16,562 bases of DNA from an uncultured Bacteroidales bacterium (GTDB taxonomy: Bacteria > Bacteroidota > Bacteroidia > Bacteroidales > UBA932): contig CAMNQO010000016.1 of the NCBI GenBank assembly GCA_946549475.1, positions 1 through 16,562 of the forward strand, written 5' to 3'. The position numbers and the translations under genes are program-made. The notes under the pieces are model-generated. The model did no database searches, was not told the origin of the DNA, and saw only the letters and a program-made list of their open reading frames with translations. The stretch's first letter is position 1. Each line of letters starts with the position of its first letter. Of this stretch, positions 13,970 to 16,562 are shown piece by piece.

Positions 13970-14623
13970 ATGACAGACCAGACTTCCTTTCCTTCAGAAT
14001 TGTTGACGCAAGCCGTAGAGGCCATCGGCACCTTGCCCGGGGTGGGCTCGCGCAGTGCGCTCCGCCTGGCCCTGTATCTGCTGGATCAGCCCGAAGAAAA
14101 TGTCAGCCATTTTACGCAGTCCATCGAAAAGATGCGCCGTGAAATCAAATATTGCCGGCGCTGCCACATGATTTCCGACACCGACATCTGCCGTTTCTGC
14201 ACGGACCGCAGCCGCAACAACGCCACAATCTGCGTCGTCGAGAGCATCCGCGACGTGATGAGCATCGAAGGGACGGGACGCTACCACGGTCTGTATCATG
14301 TGCTCGGCGGCATCATCTCCCCCATTCACGGGATCGGTCCGGGCGATCTGGCTATCGAAGCGTTGCTGCAACGCATCCGGAGCCACCTGGAAGCCGGACC
14401 GGACGGGGAAACGCTTGAGATCATTTTCGCCCTGAGCGGCGATGTCGAAGGAGAAACGACCGCCTTCTACCTCTACCGCCAGATCGAGGCCATCGGCCGG
14501 GTGAAAATCACCACCCTGGCCCGCGGTCTGGGTTTCGGGGCAGACCTGGAGTACGCCGACGCCCTCACCCTCGGCCGTTCCATTGAAAACCGGCAGGATT
14601 TCAGGCCCGGAGAAGGGAAATGA
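13970..14623 (+). CDS. recR: Recombination protein RecR
   Basis: A 217-residue RecR, which with RecO (and RecF) loads RecA onto SSB-coated single-stranded DNA during gap repair. The N-terminal helix-hairpin-helix has LPGVGSRSALRLA (22-34). The zinc finger uses Cys62, Cys65, Cys74 and Cys77 (YCRRC to CRFC). The TOPRIM domain begins ICVVES (87-92) and includes the conserved Y-H-G-L-Y-H-V-L-G-G segment near 105-114. The C-terminal ARGLGFGADLEYADALTLGR (184-203) is the family signature in full. Length is close to the usual 200 residues, with a short charged tail. It is divergent from corA. The ATG at 13970 fits the family N-terminus. Confidence 0.97.
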   Translation: MTDQTSFPSELLTQAVEAIGTLPGVGSRSALRLALYLLDQPEENVSHFTQSIEKMRREIKYCRRCHMISDTDICRFCTDRSRNNATICVVESIRDVMSIEGTGRYHGLYHVLGGIISPIHGIGPGDLAIEALLQRIRSHLEAGPDGETLEIIFALSGDVEGETTAFYLYRQIEAIGRVKITTLARGLGFGADLEYADALTLGRSIENRQDFRPGEGK

Positions 14624-14642
14624 ATTTTCGGTACGGGGCTGC

Positions 14643-15848
14643 TCAGGAAAGCGGCTCCTGCCGCGTCATCAGGGCCTGCAGCAAGGAGGACAGGGCCGGG
14701 GAAGCATCGTGGGTGATGCGGATGCGGGGAAGCGTCGCGGACGGCTCACTCCTGCCGGGGGCGGGGACGGCCGGATGGCCGAGGGCATAATAAGCCACAT
14801 CCTGCAACAGGCATTGGGCATCCACATAGTCGTAATCGTCATCCGCAATCTGAATCAGGACTCCAGGAACTTCTCCGAAAAGGATGCGGGCCCGGTCGGT
14901 CTCGTCCGATTCCCTCAATCCGTAAGAGCGCATGAGCGGGGCGATGTCGATGTCCGCACCGTCGGGACACCATCCGGCCAGGGCCGTCATCAGTCCGCCG
15001 CGACCGATCGTGGCGCCGCTGAGCACGATGCCGTCCTCCACCATTTCCCGGACAATCTCATACACATCCATCAGATAATCTCCGTCGCCCGCTTCCACCG
15101 GTCCGTCACCCGGATTGCCGCAGACTTTGGAGAGCAGGCTTCCGCCCAGCGAAAATCCGCAGGGGTCGAGGGGAAGGTAAACGAGCCATGAGTCCGCCTC
15201 CGGCAAGACCCGCGAAGGGAGGACCTCCGGAGAGGCTGCCGGCTGCGAAGGAAAGGCGGGAGACGGAGTCGCTGCCTCCGGAGAGACGGGAGCGGGCGAA
15301 GTACCTTCGGGGGTGATTTCAGAATAGGAACGGACAGAAATCCGAGGAAGCAGTTCGCAGACGGGGTCGTCTTCCCATTCCAGTCTTTCCGCATCCATCC
15401 GTAGACTTTCCGTATATTCTCCCAAGGCCTCGCAGGCCTGGTAGAAGGCGGCCATCGCTCCCATCTGCCGCCGGTCCCATTGCCAGCGGAGAGAGAGCCT
15501 CAACTGCTCATAGGTAAAATGTCCCGGTCCCCAGAGCGTATCGGCCAGGGCCTGTGCAAGCGCCAGACGGGCAGCCGGCTCCGGATAACGCAGGGAAAAT
15601 CCATAAGGATAGGTCCGCATTTTTTCGAGGTACGCGGGTATCTCGGACTCCCGGTAGGTCCACGCCGACAGGTGCGGGTCCGCCGTCTCGTCCGTAACCT
15701 GCGGGATCTCCCTTTCCGGCACACCGTCCGACGGGACATACTCCCCTGTCAGCAAGTTCCGGGGCGTATCTTCCAAAGGGATGCCGTCGATGACAAACTG
15801 CGCGTCGAACAAGGGTGAAAGGCCTGTACTGTCTGTTTTCATGTTCAT
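14643..15848 (-). CDS. PurL-like protein (AIR-synthase-related), probably inactive
   Basis: A 401-residue cytoplasmic protein that aligns by eye with the second AIRS-like half of long-type PurL (FGAM synthase, purine biosynthesis). Residues 115-145 (LRLSLRWQW...AAFYQACEALGEY) match the PurL segment around KLSANWMxxxGxxGExAxLYDAVxAxGE. Residues 220-240 match LLLIDLGxGxxxLGGS. Residues 268-335 match the region with xHDxSDGGLxxxLAEMxFAGxxGxDxDI and LFxEExGxxIQV. The catalytic and nucleotide-binding signatures are gone: GKDS(L/M)SM is replaced near 145-151 by YTESLRM, and HDxSDGG reads ATIGRGG (279-285). A Pro/Ala/Ser-rich linker (about 178-215) splits the two parts. A non-catalytic paralogue, perhaps regulatory, is likely. 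ATGs at 15848 and 15842 are both possible starts. Confidence 0.75.
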   Translation of the reverse strand: MNMKTDSTGLSPLFDAQFVIDGIPLEDTPRNLLTGEYVPSDGVPEREIPQVTDETADPHLSAWTYRESEIPAYLEKMRTYPYGFSLRYPEPAARLALAQALADTLWGPGHFTYEQLRLSLRWQWDRRQMGAMAAFYQACEALGEYTESLRMDAERLEWEDDPVCELLPRISVRSYSEITPEGTSPAPVSPEAATPSPAFPSQPAASPEVLPSRVLPEADSWLVYLPLDPCGFSLGGSLLSKVCGNPGDGPVEAGDGDYLMDVYEIVREMVEDGIVLSGATIGRGGLMTALAGWCPDGADIDIAPLMRSYGLRESDETDRARILFGEVPGVLIQIADDDYDYVDAQCLLQDVAYYALGHPAVPAPGRSEPSATLPRIRITHDASPALSSLLQALMTRQEPLS

Positions 15849-15875
15849 TCCGGACGGAATTTCTCAAAAATCGCC

Positions 15876-15906
15876 CAAAATTAAGTATTTTTGCAAACTT
15901 GTCAAA
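15876..15906 (-). promoter_or_regulatory. Promoter of the PurL-like gene
   Basis: On the minus strand, TTTG (15906-15903), a 19-base spacer and TAATTTTG (15883-15876) match the Bacteroidetes consensus well. The ATG lies 27 bases downstream of the -7 box. This promoter overlaps the folC promoter. Confidence 0.75.
15886..15893 (+). promoter_or_regulatory. -7 box of folC
   Basis: TATTTTTG matches TAnnTTTG and lies 25 bases before the folC ATG. The -33 position falls inside the leader of the PurL-like gene and has no clear TTTG. Confidence 0.55.
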
Positions 15907-15918
15907 AAAATCAGAAAA

Positions 15919-16562
15919 ATGGAACGCTACGAAAGCGTCATGCAAGAACTTTTCACCCGCCATCCGTCTTTTCAGAACCAAGGAAAAGAAGCCTACCATC
16001 CGGGGCTGGAAGGGATGGAACTGATGGACGGACTGATGGACCATCCCCACCGTCGGTACAAGTGCATCCATGTCGCCGGCACCAACGGCAAAGGTTCGGT
16101 CTGCAACATGCTGGCCGCCGCCCTTGCCGCGCAGGGATTCAAAGTCGGCCTGTACACCTCCCCGCACCTGCTGGATTTCCGGGAGCGGATGCGTATCATC
16201 TCGCCGGCGGGCTCCGACCCGGCAGGCATCGGTTCGCGCGCAAACGCGGACGACCCCGCATGCCAGTTGATTTCCCGGGAGGCGGTGCTCGATTTTTGCG
16301 GGCGCTGGCAGGAGCATTACGACAGGCTGGGGCTGTCCTTCTTTGAAATCACCACCCTGATGGCCTTCGACTGGTTTGCCCGCGCCGGAGTGGACCGGGC
16401 CGTCATCGAGACGGGACTGGGCGGACGGCTGGACAGCACCAACATCATCCGTCCCGAACTCAGCATCATCACCAACATCGGACTGGACCACTGCGACATT
16501 CTGGGCGGGACCTTGCCGGAAATCGCCTTCGAGAAGGCCGGCATCATCAAGCCGCGCGTCCC
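15919..16562 (+). CDS. folC: Folylpolyglutamate synthase / dihydrofolate synthase FolC, 5' part
   Basis: The frame is open from ATG at 15919 to the window end (214 codons plus 2 bases); about half of the usual 400-430 residues are present. FolC joins glutamate to dihydropteroate and to folates using ATP. Visible motifs are the P-loop GTNGKGS (54-60), the substrate loop YTSPHL (79-84), FFEITT (142-147), ETGLGGRLDSTN (164-175), TNIGLDH (185-191) and EKAGIIKP (205-212). The N-terminal MQELFTRHPSFQNQGKEAYHPGL pattern is typical of Bacteroidetes FolC. Between MRII and ISREAV (about residues 95-118) it carries a longer loop than I expect, where relatives have a short turn. It is divergent from the PurL-like gene; a nearby folate and purine theme is possible but unproven. 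Confidence 0.95.
   Translation, partial: MERYESVMQELFTRHPSFQNQGKEAYHPGLEGMELMDGLMDHPHRRYKCIHVAGTNGKGSVCNMLAAALAAQGFKVGLYTSPHLLDFRERMRIISPAGSDPAGIGSRANADDPACQLISREAVLDFCGRWQEHYDRLGLSFFEITTLMAFDWFARAGVDRAVIETGLGGRLDSTNIIRPELSIITNIGLDHCDILGGTLPEIAFEKAGIIKPRV

Noticed and set aside
15228..15320. Pro/Ala/Ser-rich stretch in the PurL-like gene as a tandem DNA repeat
   Set aside because: The residues are low in complexity, but no fixed repeat unit is seen at DNA level; it reads as a flexible linker.

Overview
The window looks like chromosomal DNA from a GC-rich member of the Bacteroidota, most likely order Bacteroidales. Four things point there: promoters of the Bacteroidetes type (TAnnTTTG -7 boxes, several with a TTTG -33 box), weak or absent Shine-Dalgarno sequences, a long run of DUF4493 and PCMD lipoproteins, and a DUF1573 protein. 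The genus cannot be fixed by reading alone; the GC-rich codon use would suit Alistipes-like or related uncultured Bacteroidales.

Left part (1-3000): a tRNA-Val(TAC) with its own promoter runs head-on into a glutaminyl-peptide cyclotransferase lipoprotein gene. That gene lies 10 bases behind a LysR-type regulator that lacks most of the usual effector domain. Next is a 56-residue 2[4Fe-4S] ferredoxin gene with its own promoter and intrinsic terminator, divergent from a secreted DUF1573 protein.

Centre (3040-13833): nine genes on the minus strand, with gaps of at most 14 bases or 8-base overlaps, read like one transcription unit. In order of transcription: CorA metal transporter; endonuclease/exonuclease/phosphatase-family lipoprotein; fimbrillin-like lipoprotein with a C-terminal jelly-roll-like region; short DUF4493 lipoprotein; longer DUF4493 lipoprotein; DUF4493-FN3-PCMD lipoprotein; two related outer-membrane beta-barrel proteins; and a second PCMD lipoprotein. 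The last seven look like a cell-surface assembly of glycan-binding or fimbria-like lipoproteins with two barrel partners. The two PCMD genes share nearly identical DNA blocks, a sign of duplication or gene conversion.

Right part (13834-16562): recR, divergent from corA, carries a textbook promoter. A minus-strand gene follows whose product resembles the second synthetase half of long-type PurL (FGAM synthase) but has lost the signature active-site motifs; it looks like a pseudoenzyme. It is divergent from folC, which runs off the window end, and the two -7 boxes are only 2 bases apart.

The strongest candidates for something undescribed are the DUF4493/fimbrillin/PCMD/paired-barrel surface cluster and the PurL-derived pseudoenzyme. 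No CRISPR array, insertion sequence, phage gene or rRNA was seen, and no stretch over 300 bases lacks a gene.
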